A stretch of 64,000 nucleotides of DNA from Marisa cornuarietis. Lineage: Eukaryota > Mollusca > Gastropoda > Architaenioglossa > Ampullariidae. The notes beneath the pieces are model-generated. The model did no database searches. It worked only from the letters and a program-made list of their open reading frames with translations, and was not told the origin of the DNA. The DNA lies in the NCBI GenBank assembly GCA_004794655.1, contig SMMW01000521.1:124001-188000 (forward strand). The letters are read 5' to 3'. Each line of letters opens with the position of its first letter. The first letter of the stretch is position 1. This document shows, piece by piece, positions 47,232-60,655 of the stretch. The translations under genes and the position numbers were made by a program.

Positions 47232-49991
47232 ATGTTACGTTTACTGCTCTTGACTCTACTGCTATTCTAATTATACTTTGGAGTTTTCTAAAGTTTGTTG
47301 CTGCGGCTGTAGCTTCTACACGTTCAACCACTGGGCCACCTACTCACCCTTCCACCCACTGATCCCCGCTTGTTTTTGCCTCAGTCGATCCCCTTGGTCG
47401 ACTGCTCCTATGCTTCAGTCATCCTGTTCCCTACTAGCCGTCGCCATAGCAACATATTTTGCATCGCTTCTTCTGTTTTTCTCAATGATTTTCCCGGAAA
47501 AGAGTAGACCACCACAGCAACAATAACAAAAAAAAAAAAAAAAAGAGTACGCTAACTTTTACACAAACTCAGAAATCAGGGACTGGGTGCACAGTAACGC
47601 TAGTTGAATGCTAAAGCAGCGAGGCGTCCCTGGCAGACAAAAGTCCGTGACAACCCACGATGACGCACGAGCGAGGATGACGTCAGCAAAGCCCTTTTTG
47701 AACGAGACCTGTAAGCGAATTCCGGCAAGCGTCCCACCCCTAACACCTCCTGGGACGGCACCTCGACAAATTTCCCAATACCCAATCGACTGGACACAAC
47801 ATCCGGCGACCCCCCCAAAATAGCTCAGGCACAGTAGAAACCTCATCGACCACCACCAATAAAGGAACATTAATTCACCAGGCAGTGACGCGCCAACCTC
47901 AGAAATCACTGTAGATAAACAGACGGACCCGGGCTGCGGGCTTGGTAAGGGTGTGAGGTGACGGTAACGATGGGGCACGCACCACGGGAACCCAATATTC
48001 CATCGATTTGTAGCACGCTACCGAAAAGAAAAAAGAAAAAGAGAAAATGTCAGCTACAAGAGCCAAACAAACTTGAGAGCACAAGACTTCTCCTGCGAGC
48101 TGCAGCAATCCTGCCTAATGACGTCAGCCGTCTGTGATTCCGAGTCTCGAATTTATTTGGAGTGCTGGCGAGGGCTATGAACAGGAGTTGGGGAGGGGGT
48201 GGGGACCTGGAGAAACTAGTGTTTTGAGTTGCACGCTGTTTCCACAACACGTGAGAGCAGTGGAGAGAGGTGGAGAAAGAGAGAGAGAGAGAACAAGTTC
48301 CCCACTTTCCCCACTTGTTCTCTCTACGCCCCTCTTAATCACCCCCTCTCCTACCGATGCCTCTGGTATGTCTTTTTGGCGCTGGTGTGGGCGCCACGTG
48401 CATGCATGCGAATCCGCGCCCTTTGCGCACGCTGGGGTACGTACCCGCATCACGAGATGTACCCTTTTCATCCCCCACCCACTCTTATTATAGGTTTTAT
48501 TTCATCGAGCGCTGGCACCGAGCGGTTAATTGCTTCAGCGTGACTTCACGGTCTTTTGCTCGGTGCATGCTAGTGGTAGATGAATCCTAATGCCATCTAA
48601 CATGCTTCAAAAAGTAAGTTTCAGCTTAGGATACCCCTAGGTGTGAGCATCCACCTAGCATGACTGTGCACTCTGTGACCGGTATCAAAAAGTCTGAATT
48701 ATCAGACTTATGAGATAGCAACGTCTCTTTCTCGTAACCTCTGTTCACCAGTTTGTTGCTCTTTTATGTAATAATGATGTGTGTTATGCTGTTACACTTC
48801 CCCCTAGAAGTGTTATTACACTACGAAGAATAAATAAATGAGGAATATGGGGAAAAGGAAATTGCGTCCATTAATCTCTCCCCATCTAAATATGTTTATT
48901 TGTAGTTTTCCTTTTTTGTTTTAATTCTTTGCTTCTTTTTTTTACCCCAGTTTGCGCATGTTCTTCGATCACCTATCTGCCCTTAAGTGGAATAGTCTTA
49001 GGAAAAGAATTATATACAACTCCGAGGTTTTAAACAGGCAGACAAAGGATGATTTCTTCGACGATCCGTGTCTTCTCTCCCCTGACAGCGTCCTTCATCA
49101 TTTCCGTTGTCACACGTCGGTCCCATTCCCCTCCTTACCTACGACTGAGGTTGATGGATGTCTTGCCGACTCAACAATCAAGTCTGTCCTTCCTCCCAGG
49201 TTTTTCTTTTTAGTTATTTACTCACGTATTTTGGGTTTTCTTGCCGGTCATCTTGCAATGAATTGTTCATCCAGCCATCTATCAAGTGCATCATATTTAC
49301 TTTCGCGTATATTACAAGAAATATCAAGTGAAATGGCTAGTTGGCATCAGTTTTAGATACTGACTTTCTGAATCATATAAGTTTAAATGTCGAGTTTCAA
49401 ATGAATAGTTTACTTACATCGACAGCTGCCTGTCGGATAATGGTGGCCTTACCATACTTCGCGAAGGAAAACAAACTAACCATAGGAGAAACTACTTAAC
49501 AAGAATTCTCTGTCACACAAGTCTTCTGTACTTTGCTCAGCTCTGGGTTTGACCCTGAATGGCACGATCTCCAGATTTATGTTACTAGACTTCGATGACC
49601 GCACTTAACTCTTCTTAACCATTTGTCTAAGAACATTTGACAAAGTTTGGTAGAACGCTTACTTGACGTCTTTCAAACTTGACCAAAAGCTCTTTCATGT
49701 TCGAAAGACCTTTAAGAAAGCAAACGTGGGCGCCTGATGGCTTAGAGGACGTCACTCGACAATGCAGCATGGCGGCCTACATGAACTGCATGAGAGCTGT
49801 ATTTTAAATCCGATTGTTAGTAAGCGATTGTTTTTTTTTCATTCGAAGTTGTTAGCGGAAGTGATCCAGAACGTCGCTCTCTATTACCGAATCCAGATTT
49901 GCCATCATGCTTTACTTTTCCTTTATGGTCTATTATTTTCGAGTTATTGCAACTGTCCGTAGAGGATGGAGTCTCGAGTCTTTCAGAAGCT

Positions 49992-50235
49992 CTCCTACCA
50001 CTCCACAAACTTTTTCTTATTTCAGAATTCATCCTACTGCCTTAAAAAAATTATTTTACAATTCCTCTTCGTGCATTAAAACATTTACTTATTTCATAAC
50101 TCCTCTTACTTCCTTAATAAAATTTCCTCAAGTCCTCCTCGTGTATTACATACTTTTTCCTTATTTGACAATCATTCCTACTGCCTTAAAAACTTCCTTA
50201 GTTCATGATTCATCTTTCGTATATATGTTCATTAT
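49992..50235 (+). repeat. Diverged ~71-bp minisatellite, about 3.3 units
   Basis: Units start near 50030 (catcctactgccttaaaa), 50100 (ctcctcttacttccttaata) and 50173 (cattcctactgccttaaaa). A partial unit precedes at 49992. Each contains a 'cctcttcgtg-attaaa' middle and an 'acttatttcataa' end. Confidence 0.75.
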
Positions 50236-50271
50236 AATCATGAAATAAAGATGATAACTTGGCACCCGCCA

Positions 50272-50555
50272 GGGACCGTAGTCATGAAGCGAGATTAGGT
50301 CATTTCCCTAGGGCAAAGTTTAAGAAAAAACGTCCTGTTTCCGGTTAGTAGGCAGTGTCCAGACCCCGCGGACTCTACGTTTCGTTACCATAGGACACAT
50401 CTGCCACAACTTTATAACTACGGATCCAGTGGTAAAACAACATCTCCTGGTCCTGGACATCGCTTTAATTAAAACTTCGGAAACAAGACACTTATCCTCG
50501 AGTTACCCATGTTGACCAGGACAATGACTTACCCTTGTTTCATAACTACGGTCCC
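50272..50555. mobile_element. MITE-like element with terminal inverted repeats
   Basis: The left end gggaccgtagtcatgaagc and the reverse complement of the right end gggaccgtagttatgaaac match at about 28 of 36 positions. The element is 284 bases long with no coding capacity. An internal third copy of the 'ataactacgg' motif lies near 50415. No clear target-site duplication is visible. Confidence 0.6.
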
Positions 50556-50756
50556 ACATGGACTGGTTTATAACCCAAACGACTGAGTCCTGTTAGATAG
50601 ACGCTTTAAATACAGAATCAACAAGTTCAAGACGAGAACATCCAAGCGCTGAGATACACAACGATCATGACGTTGTCTTAACGAAACTGAATTTAAGGCT
50701 GAAGACGAAGTACTGCTAAAAAATCCCCCACCCCCGCAAACCCAACCCGATTTTGA

Positions 50757-51590
50757 TTTGATTTGGAGAAGCCGCAAGACCCAAGCGTTTCAGAAATCTT
50801 CAAGTCCAAAGAAGACAATGTAGACACCCTTGATACAAATATCAAAGAGGTGCTACTGTCAACAACCCAGGCAGTGCTGGGACGTCAAATGAAGAAACGA
50901 CCGTTGGTCACGAACGATAGCCTAGATGTCTGTGACAAAAGGAGGGCATTGAAGAGAGAAAGGAAAAGCCAGTCCGAAGAAGCTTCATCAGTACGACAAT
51001 CAACTATGGGTGGAACGCAAACCTACGCTTTTCACAAAACATCGATCTGATTGCAGGCACCACCCGAGAACTGCAAGACTTTGCCAACAGACTGACAGAC
51101 AGTTCGAAGGCATGTGGAATAGAGACCAGCAGTGATAAAAGGAAAGTCATGGCCATAGGCAAAGGCCAAGTAGTTATCTATATAAACGGAGTACAGCTCG
51201 AAGAGATAAACAGCTTGAAGTACTTAGGAGCTACCATTTCTAAGAAAAGAGAATCAAGGCAACCAGTGACTTAGTTCGAAACAGAGCAGCAACTCTCGTC
51301 AGACAGCAGGAACCCCTACTTGCAACAGTTAAGGGGAGTAGTCTAGTCTGATCTGGTTTGGCCATGTGACCGGTCACAACACCTTGTCAAAGGCTGTCTT
51401 TCAAGGTACCTTGGAGAGAGGTCGACATCGCGGTGGCCGAGGAAAAACTGGCTTACGAAGGTGAGAGGGTGGACTGGTCATCCGGTGCAAGACCATTAAC
51501 ACAGACGGGTGTTACTGGTGGGAATTGTCAGCTGCCGTGTCTATCCATGTGCTCTCTCAAGCGACTGGAATCAATGGACGAATGACTGAG
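50757..51590 (+). mobile_element. Internally deleted RTE-like LINE
   Basis: The first part (50757-50990) reads FDLEKPQDPSVSEIF, NIKEVLLSTTQAVLGRQ and LDVCDKRRALKRE, the linker before the reverse transcriptase in RTE-like elements. It then jumps directly to the end of the palm domain: NIDLIAGTTRELQDFANRL (about 51030), LEEINSLKYLGATIS (about 51200), QEPLLATVK (51307) and LIWFGHVTGHNTLSKAVFQG (51348-51407). The catalytic YADD region is lost or degraded to FSQN. Stops and frameshifts are present. The RTE clade is named from memory of the motifs. Confidence 0.82.
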
Positions 51591-51955
51591 CGATTCTAAT
51601 ATTTTTGGTGCTTCTCCAACTACTCCGACACGGATCACGTCAGTCAGTGGAACGCTAGATTCTTGACCGTACGTGACCGTAAGTGTAAAGGGTAACTAGG
51701 ACAGGGGAGTTGAATAATTAGGTCAGTTGATAACGGGCAGGGTAGCAGGATCGAAGTACGCCAACATACATGTAGTTAACTGGGTCAGGCACGTGACAAG
51801 CCATAAAACGTTATGGTTAAGAGGGTGCCCAGGTCACATCTACAGCATCTCACAAATGTAAGGTGGATGGTTCTGTTAAATGAATGGCAGGGCATGGGAG
51901 GTCATTGCGAAATTAAGATCCTGAGTCCCATGTGGGATGAACAGTTTGTAGGTGA

Positions 51956-52001
51956 AAGAAAGAAAGAAAAAAAGAAAGAAAGAAAGAAAGAAAGAAAGAA
52001 G
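51956..52001. repeat. (GAAA)n microsatellite
   Basis: About 11 GAAA units with one interruption. Purine on the plus strand. Confidence 0.93.
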
Positions 52002-53018
52002 TGATAATTGAGACAAAGAAGAATAAACAGACTGTTCCACTAACAAAATAACAACGAGAAAACATAAACGTTTATAACTAAAACGTTTGACCAATAACAT
52101 GTAATGCACCCACATAATAACTCGCATTGGGCGTTCTGGCAGGTCGAGGAGTGTAAATTTCTGCTTACTTTGACGGTCATGCTGGGTTGCCGCCAAATTC
52201 TCGTTCACTCCTCCCCCCCAACCCCTACCTCCCAAGTTTCGGACAAAGTGCCAAGACCAGGTGCCAATAAGATATTTACCTTCACCTTACCTTTCCTGCT
52301 CATTACAACAGCGAGGCACAAACCTTGACCTGCAGAACCTAAGCCAGTAAACGTGGGTAGGTAATATACCCGTCTCTCCTAGCGCATGCGCAAGCCTGCA
52401 AAATGTCGAGAGAACACGTTTGAAGATATCTGTGCTCCAGTTCCCTGTAGGACTCGACCAAGCGATTTAAAGTTATCAAATGAATGCTTTCAAGATTTGT
52501 GGAAACTCGTGTCTGAAAGGCTTCGTCTCTCACCGATCACCACAATGGCACAAATATCGCCATCTCCGTGTTGAAACTTTTGATGTCGCTACTTTTTTTT
52601 TTTAATGTCAGCGATGAATGGTTAATGTCAGTCAGCGGTGAATGGACCCTGTTAATGGCTGGCCTAGCTCCGTGCTTCTTTTCTATTTTTGTGTTTTGAT
52701 CCGCGCTCGAGTACTTACCTCCAGGTGTGCGCCGTGCATCGTGTTTACTGAAAAGCATATTGTTGTGCAGCGGTTGACGTGGTGAGCGAGCACGAGAAAT
52801 AGAGAGAGAGAGAGATGAAAGTAAAGGCAGAAGATTTCGTGAAATCTTAAGACGACGATTGAGTGAGGGGAGGTCAGTGCTGCTGTGCTAATGAGCTGTG
52901 GTCCTTATTCACGGACAAGGCTGCGCAGGTATGTGCGCACCTGGTTACCTGCCTCAAATGAACGGACAGACGAACGAGTGTGCTCCGGCACCCGTGTATA
53001 CAAGCGCACCCAAAGAGT

Positions 53019-53061
53019 GTGTGTGTGTGTGTGTGTGCGTGGGTGGGTGGGTGGGTGGGTG
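53019..53061. repeat. (TG)n(GGGT)n compound microsatellite
   Basis: About ten TG units are followed by about five GGGT units. Confidence 0.92.
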
Positions 53062-54117
53062 TTTCTCTGCAGGGTAATGTTAATGTGGGTGGTAAGAGCG
53101 AAGTCATGTTACTGTCACCCACGTATCCAGTTCTTCTGGTGCCAATTTTGCCAAGAAAACGCTGGAACATTGTAACGATATGTTCTTTTTACAATACCCA
53201 TTGACCATTTGATACCTACTGGGCCTTTTCATGAATGGAAAAAAGACACAGACAGTAACGCAAATAATTACAATGTATTTACGCAAGCAAAACGATTGAT
53301 GAAGTTAATAATAATAATAGTTTGCGCTACTTAAAGAAGATGACAAATTCGCTGACGTTCGGCAAGACTTGCCTGTTCCTTTTTGAGCACTAAGGACTGA
53401 TTTTCCTAAAAGGTTGATGGATGGCTTTTAGCGTCAATGGCTTTTCTGACCGCAGAGGACCCACGTCGTTTGAAAGAGACTTTCAAAACTCCAACAGTGA
53501 TTGACTTCTTTTTTTCACTGAAGGTAGAAGAGGTGAGATAAGTGGGGACATTTTTTTTTTACCTGCGGTCTTCTCTCCATTAGCTTCCAGACGAAATATT
53601 TTTATATATAGAAAGATTTTATTTCTCTGAGTGACAGAAGAAAGTCGCCCCGCACCATTAACGAGATTGAAAAGTACTCACTGTGACCCTTTTTCATCGC
53701 TCGACATTTCCTTGTTAAGGAACACGAGGACAGCACTGACTGGTGACATCAGGGGGCTCATTCAAGATGTTGGAAGTGAAAAGGTAAAAGGATTCAATCT
53801 ACACTGGGCACCTCGGCGCGGGTTACAATCTACGACTAGCTCCCCCGCTTCTCTCTCTCTCTCTCTCCCACGCACGCATGCACGTATATCGAGTCACTAT
53901 CATAAATAAAATATTATCATGTTATCGTCACAATCTTCTTTTCTAGTAAACGACAGCGTGGAAGTAATGTTAAATAATTTATGCTTAAATCGTCAAAACC
54001 GACCTGCTTTCACAGCACATTATGTTGTATAAATATCAAAGTGACTTTTGTTATCTGAAAAAAAATCCATCATAGAACAAAAGTTTTTTTTATTTTTTAG
54101 AAGGGTGAAGAAAATTT

Positions 54118-54274
54118 GGTGGGTTACGGCAAGCCAGTCACTAAAGCTATGTCACAACAAATCAGCCAGCCCTGTAAACAGATGCCACATGCAGAAATAA
54201 ACAGCGTGCACGAGACGAGATCTGAACCGGGGCTGTCAATCCGCAGGTAATAACCGCTACGCCAGCGGACCGCC
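54118..54274 (-). mobile_element. tRNA-derived SINE (family A), near full length
   Basis: Minus-strand copy with agccagccctgtaaacagat, gagacgagatctgaaccgg (B-box side) and a head end ataaccgctacgccagcgga then ccgcc. The A-box side is diverged but complete. It lies in otherwise unique DNA. Confidence 0.85.
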
Positions 54275-55679
54275 TGGAAAAAACTGGGAGGGCAGTAACC
54301 ATGTTTGTGGCCTCGATCTGCTCGAAGTATACATGACTTGATTCTGGCTGCCTCAGACTTGGCAAAGATTGACACAGCATATGCAGACCCGACCAAGCTA
54401 TGGTTCTACGGTGGTGTGACCGACTCAGAAGCACTCCATTTGCATATTTTCCTTTCTTCTTGTTTCTATCTCTAGACAGTCTCTTATCTGAATAGCAGTA
54501 GGTTTTATAATTTCGTTTCTTAAAACGAAAACAATGAGTTTTCAGCAGTAGAGTGTGTGGTCACGTGACTCGAGGGCAAGGCGTCTTGAACCACTCACGT
54601 GTCACGCGTTCTGGCTGCCACTAGTACAGACGTGAGGAAATTAACAAAAGCTCAAAAGAACTCTTCCAATGACGTGGAAAGAAAACAAAAAAGTAAAGAA
54701 AGATAGAAAGAAAACAAATGGAATAAACAAAAAAGAAATATGGAAGAAAGCAGCGCTCGAAAGTTGGCACGAAAAATATTCAACAACGTGTAAGGGAGGA
54801 GGGCCAGAGAGAAGAGGGGACGGAGGTGAGAGAAAGAGAGACTTGCCATATTTTTCTGGAAGGAAGCAAGAATGGTGTTACTGATTTATTTTCTTCTTCT
54901 TGGTCTACTGGCAAATCGAAAAAAAGATTAGTGTCAAGCCATGTACTTTGAAACCTACAGATTCTTCTTTCTGTTTATAGCAGTCACACGCCAGGGGTGG
55001 TGAAGATAAGCCCACAGTTTGTGGCGTGTGTGTGGGTGGAGTCGCGCCATGTTGTCTTCGCTGGGCGTGCTGCAACGGTCTGCGGATGACGTCACAAACA
55101 GTAGAGAAGTGGCTCTTGCTGAAGATGAACAGGAGCGCAGGTGCAAGAGAGGACTTTTCCCATCGACTTCAGTGAAGCCTTTTATTTCGTCTGTACAACT
55201 TCTGGTTAGCTAGTGGATTGAACCTGGCTGGTTCTGCTTAAATCCATCAAGACGTCCTATTGGTACTCGTAAAGCGATACTATCTCAGTAAGCTGTGCCA
55301 CTCTATTTTTGCATTTTTCATGAAGTGTTAACGTTGCATGCTTTTTTTGGTTTTCTTGAACCACTCCGGTTGGCTTCAAAACCGAGGTGGTAGGTGTCAA
55401 TCTGTATGTTCCATCTTGGTTTATATCCCAAAACGAGTAGCAAGATGGGCGATCTGTAACAAGGTCTGTTATAGCATTTACTATCCAGCAGTTATATATA
55501 AGTGAACCTTAATCACTCAAACCTTAACTAATCCCCAAATTCTAACACTAACCTTACCCTAAATAACATTAACAAACCACAATGCAAACAGTAATCCAAA
55601 CCCAAACACTTATACAATATTCATAAACATACACGTTTTAACACACCGAACTAAAAAGAAAAAAGACATCGCAAAAGAT

Positions 55680-55830
55680 ATCCCGAACAAGGGGCGCACG
55701 GCGTTTTACAAAGAGAGGCCCTGGGTTCAGATCTATTCCCGGGACACTATATATTACAGCCGTTCCCTTTTTTATGGCGAAATCATCTCTAGGTGGAAGC
55801 ACTTTCTCCGCAAACCAACACAACCAACTA
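55680..55830 (+). mobile_element. Possible SINE-like sequence with B-box core
   Basis: Contains ggcgcacggcgttttacaaa and gccctgggttcagatctatt, then cccgggacac. That resembles a tRNA-like head and the family A B-box region, but the 3' body is not recognisable. Could be chance. Confidence 0.35.
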
Positions 55831-58800
55831 TCCCCCCCCAAAAAAAAAAAACACAAAAAAACACGAACACCTCAAAGTTTAGAAATATATTTTAATAAAA
55901 TGTGTACTCATGATGAGAATTAAACTCATGACTTCTGAATTAAAGTGAGTTACTTTAACCACCCTAATTAAACTACGTACTGTTCCTGGCAAACTCCCAA
56001 CTCTGTGGGAGCAGACCTTACAGGCAGACAGCCTGAGGGTTCGTCTGGACAGAGCGGCAGAGAAGCGAACCTTTCGCCCTCAGAGTCTTGTGAAGAAGCG
56101 TTCGATAGACACGACAATTCCTGCTCAGTCCTGTTGAAAACAAAATAATAAAATAACGTGCGATTGAGCTGGAGTGAAGTGCAGAATGTTTCACGATGAT
56201 CATGGTTCAAATTTGTGACTGGGCTGCTTCGCTCACCGCAGTCTTACTGCAATCACGAACAGCAACTTCGAAGGACAAGGTTGATTTCTGCCCAACAATT
56301 CACGTGCTGTGACGCCAGCATGATCCAGTCCCTCAACATACCATGTAAACAATTCAAAGCCGCACGTGTTGCTTTGTCCAGGAATCGGGTCTATGCGTCA
56401 ACAGTTTGATAATTTGGTCAGAAAGATGACATTTCCTCTAGCACCTTCACGAAAACAAGCACGCTGCAAATAAAAATAAATAAATCAATCAAAATAAATA
56501 AAATAAAGGATTAGGGTTTGTGCCAAGAACCGCTGTACATTTCTCTGCACGGCAGTGTTGTTTACTAATGGTGCGCTTGAGAGCTGTCCCCCATTACAGA
56601 CAAGTCCTAGACACCAACATGTTTTGCCCCCTTGCCCTTAAATGGCTAGTCTAGTTATCTCCCTTGTTTGTTATTTATTTTTGAATTTTCTTTCTTTTCC
56701 CGCTGCTTTATCTTTGATTCTATTCTTTCATTATCTAAGGGCATAAAGAATATTCGATATCAAAATAACAGAATCCAAAAATTGATTTAAGTACACAGAA
56801 CTCTAACGAACATGCGTCTACATAACACCTGGTGGAACGACATACTATGGTTTCCATAAACAGGATGGATGGTGGTGCGGTGAGAATTAGACCAGGGGAG
56901 ATGCAGTTTAGTGGCGAAAGCATCGTCTGTGCGGAGCAAAGTAGGTCGGCGTTTCTGTGTCCGTTTGACAGGTAGTCAGATGATGACCCGAGGAAGGCGC
57001 CGACCAGACGCCAGGGGTCACAAGTCATGCAGGTACTGACGTCAGGGGTGTCCGCTTACACGGTTCCTGACGTGACCCGCATGAAATAATAATAAATCCA
57101 CTTAGAACATCTTTCCACTGTCCAAAGACTTTTTATGTAAAGTCCTGACCTCCGATGTTCTCGAGCTGTTATCCGCCAATAAGAATAGACGTGTTTGTAT
57201 CACTCAGCACCATGGCTTTTTAAATATACAGATTATAAAGTGCAATACGCTGACACACGAACAGTTTTCGGTGATGTAGTTATGCCTTTAAAGAAGAGAT
57301 CAACAGAAACACGTCGTGATCATGAGAAGAACGGTTTAGTTCAAAGGACAAAGAAGAGACCGTGAGGTAGCGTCCTCCCAGGATTAGCGTTGGACCGGCA
57401 ACATTGCGGGATTCTGCACTCCAAGACTTAATTAAGAAGTCGGCTAATAATCTACAAGAGTCCCGATTTGCGTAATGTCCGCAGCTACTTTCTAGTGGTA
57501 CGAGTATTTTGCTGAGGTAAAACAAAGGGTATGAATGTGTCTCTAATGGCTAGGAAGAACTGATGATGATAGATAGGCTTCATTTGTAAAAGATGACTTT
57601 AATATTACAATGTAAATGTTTTATTTCACGTATGTTGAGAATGTAACTAGAAATGTCGATGGGATATTTTGTGCTTGAAGGATTTCCTGAATGCCTGGCT
57701 ATAACTAGAGTAACAACAGGAGGACTGGCGGTTTCTGATTGTCCACAGCTTGTCGCAAGCTTCTGAGGGCAATACTTGCTCAAGACTTCATCACTTCATC
57801 GGGCGACGTCGCGCTGTCTGCTCATCGACCGGAACCTCGAGAGACCACGTCTCATCGTCTAATGCAGCAAGAGATCAGCCAAGGGCTGCTTCCTCCTGAC
57901 CTCACCTAAACTGTATCGCCGCGAGGCACACTTGAAGAGGTCAAAGGGGGCGTTAATCCCGACGCTCGTGTCTTCATTACCGCCCATGATCTGACAGCGA
58001 CGACCACCCTCGTTCGTGCTCGATGAGAAGTGAAGCTCGTAAGGTGTGTTTTTTTTTTTTTTGCCGCGTCGCAGCATGTGAACTGGGTAGATGTACGCCT
58101 AAACAACGAAATAAAAACAACAGCCGGGGACTCATCCATTATGACGACTTGGTGGAAACATGCCATGGAGGAACAGCGCAAAGGCACGAAGCCAATGAAA
58201 GGAATCGGACAAATGAAGTCGCACGAGTGGGTAGGGGAGTGAATTCGTAACATTTCTCTTTCCGTCTACGGTGTTTGATGTGCGGCCAAGACCCGCCACT
58301 TTCGTCACGGCCTGTGCAAAAGGGGGCCCGCCGGCTGGTCTACCGAACAACTCGAAAATCAAAGCCGCTTTGACGGTTAACCTCCCCCCTAGCGATGACG
58401 CAGTGGTGGTGGTGATGGGGGGGGGAGGTTAGGAAATGACGGAAAGGAATGAGTAGTGTTGCGGAGAATGAATGGCTGCTCACAACGAGACGGAGGTCAC
58501 TGGAAAAAAGAGCCTAGCTGGTCTTGAAACCTTTTCGCACGAACGCCTTTCCAACCGGATGTTCGACGAGTAATCGCGCGTGAACTGTCTCGCGCAACAG
58601 GAACTGACAGGTCACCAGGTCATGGCCAGGCGAACCATAACTTAACTCCTCCGCCATCTTGTCGTGCCCTCTCATGAGCACGCGCCTCTTGACGTTAAAA
58701 AAAAAAATCAAATAAATGGCTGCAGGCGTGAAGGAAGTATATAACTCGCCGGCTACAAAGTCCTTCAGCATATTACATTTCCACGTGCGTAAGGTGTGAC

Positions 58801-59325
58801 CTGCAGTGATGTGGGCTTGAGATAAACATAAATTATGTTTCAGCATCATTTTTGCATTTGCATTTTGGTTTTTATATTTGTAAATTAAGGACCTTTAAAT
58901 CGGTATGAACAGAATCCAGGGGGTATTGCAATGTGTCTGAAATCAGAGAAATATAAGTAGTTTACATAGATTGTGTCTGACCTAGAAAATACAAACGACT
59001 CACAAACATCACCCATTAAAGAATGCAGATTAAGAATGGGAATTAACCTACATGATCAGGACTGGATGAGTCGGTCCTCAACTTTCGAGAATTCAAGACT
59101 TTTTCGACTTTGAAATGGTGCGAAATCCATACGTAATCAGTAGAAACTGAATTTCGAATTTTAAATTTTGATCTTTTAGGAGCAACTTGCCATGCGATGC
59201 TGAGCAAAGGCAGCTCATGGTTTCTGGTCAACATAAAATCACGTATGTGTTGCTAGCTGGCTTTTTTGGGTTTGGGTGGGGAGTGAATATTGTATTTTTC
59301 GTTTATGGTTGGCTGAACTAAATTA

Positions 59326-59594
59326 GGGAAAGCGGATACCTTAGTGGTGAATGCACTGGAGTCCGAACCGAGGGTAGCGCCGGTTCGTGTAGATCAACAA
59401 CCTTCCCCCCCCCTCCTCCAGTCGACCCACTGGCGGGAATGGGTACCTGACTCCACAGAGGGTTGGGGAAGGTAAGGCAGCGATGTAGAGAAGGGCACCG
59501 CCCTCACAAAAGCTGGTCCCGAGGGTGAGGTCTCTAACACCTCACTCCCCAACGATCTAAAGAAAGGTTAAGGAACGACATTTACCTTTTTTTA
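59326..59594 (+). mobile_element. tRNA-derived SINE, second family (B)
   Basis: Starts gggaaagcggataccttag. The tRNA-like head has TTAGTGGTGAATG as an A-box-like stretch and GCCGGTTCG as a B-box core near 59380. The body has gacccactggcgggaatggg, ctccacagagggttgggga and gggtgaggtctctaacacct, ending in a T-rich run. Only one copy is seen in this window. Confidence 0.65.
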
Positions 59595-60579
59595 AGGTGC
59601 TCTATAGGTAAGTTGTATTAAATCCATTTTCGACTGATGATATTTTCAAATTACGATGAGTTTATAAGAACGTGACATCACCTTCATCATAAGTCGAGGA
59701 GCATTTGCACCGTGGTCACGAGGAGATAAGTCAGACTCTTTGTGACTAAAGCACAAAAAAAGTGTAGGGGAAAAGAACATGGAGAAAACGGATATTAACT
59801 GAGGACGGATATATGGGCATTTAATTTGCTGTAGTTTTGTACAGAGGCTAAATGCACAGGGCACAAGAAAACGAATATAATTTATAAAGCAGCTCGGAAA
59901 AACAACGAAGTCAAGAAAAAAAGGATAATCGAGATTATTCTGAAAAAAAACCAATAAAAAGAAAGGAACAAAAAGTAAAGGAAGAGGTCGATAGATGATA
60001 ATGTGCATCACGCAGAGGAATGAAAATAGAGCAGATGACCAGTCATAATCCACAGAAAAGAGCCAGAAATTGGTTTAGGAGTCACTTGGTCAGTTGGTCG
60101 GAGGTTGAGCCAATTTTAGCATGGCTCTCTGCTCATGTCCGGTATAGAGCCCAGTCCCGGGCATATAAACATGTGGCGTTTTATATTAGGATATGGATTT
60201 ATGGAAAGATGTAAAGAACAGTTCTGTCAGTGCCACAGATGTCGGCTTGTTGGTGTGATGAAACTGCATCAGCCTGTTGCGGAAGCTTTTGCACCGACTG
60301 TGAGTTTCAATGAGGAAAAAAGATAAAATGTAGGCCAATTCAATTCTGACTTTATTCCACATTCTCCCCTTAAACAAAGAGTGTTAAGCCCAATGAACCT
60401 GCAAACAACTTTTGATTGATTTCATGTCTGTCTCAGAGGGTCAGCAGCTCACACAGCGTACACATTTGAGAGAGAGAGAGACTGAGTCGGGAACAATGTT
60501 TGCACAGAGAGCGGTGCAGCGGTCAAAATGTTCACCACTCACTATGCTAGCATTGCCCGCAACACACTCTCGGGGACGC

Positions 60580-60655
60580 AATGATGATGATGATGATGTC
60601 CATTTGTAATGCGCAGGTATCCATTCAGAAGAATGCTCATTGCGCTGCAAAAACA
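60580..60655 (-). mobile_element. 3' end of an L2-type retroelement with (ATC)n tail, minus strand
   Basis: On the minus strand it reads gcgcaatgagcattcttctg, aatggatacctgcgcattac, aaatggac, then (ATC)n. The block just before a trinucleotide tail matches the other LINE ends in the window. Confidence 0.6.

Larger units (their letters stand above)
51600..59320. other. Non-coding region with scattered repeats
   Basis: No supported gene. It contains a perfect NRF1-type palindrome GCGCATGCGC at 52382-52391, TGACGTCA at 55087 and 57037, a SINE at 54118-54274, and CpG-richer stretches near 57780-58060 and 58240-58700. Open frames in those stretches contain stops and have no family resemblance. Confidence 0.5.

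Noticed and set aside
47559..47978. A 139-residue minus-strand frame in GC-rich DNA
   Set aside because: No recognised domain, no supporting splice structure, and overlapping frames on both strands. It could be an old repeat.
57580..58077. Neighbouring minus-strand frames with a donor-like site near 57905
   Set aside because: A stop separates them, and no acceptor or protein family was recognised. Kept only as a CpG-rich non-coding stretch.
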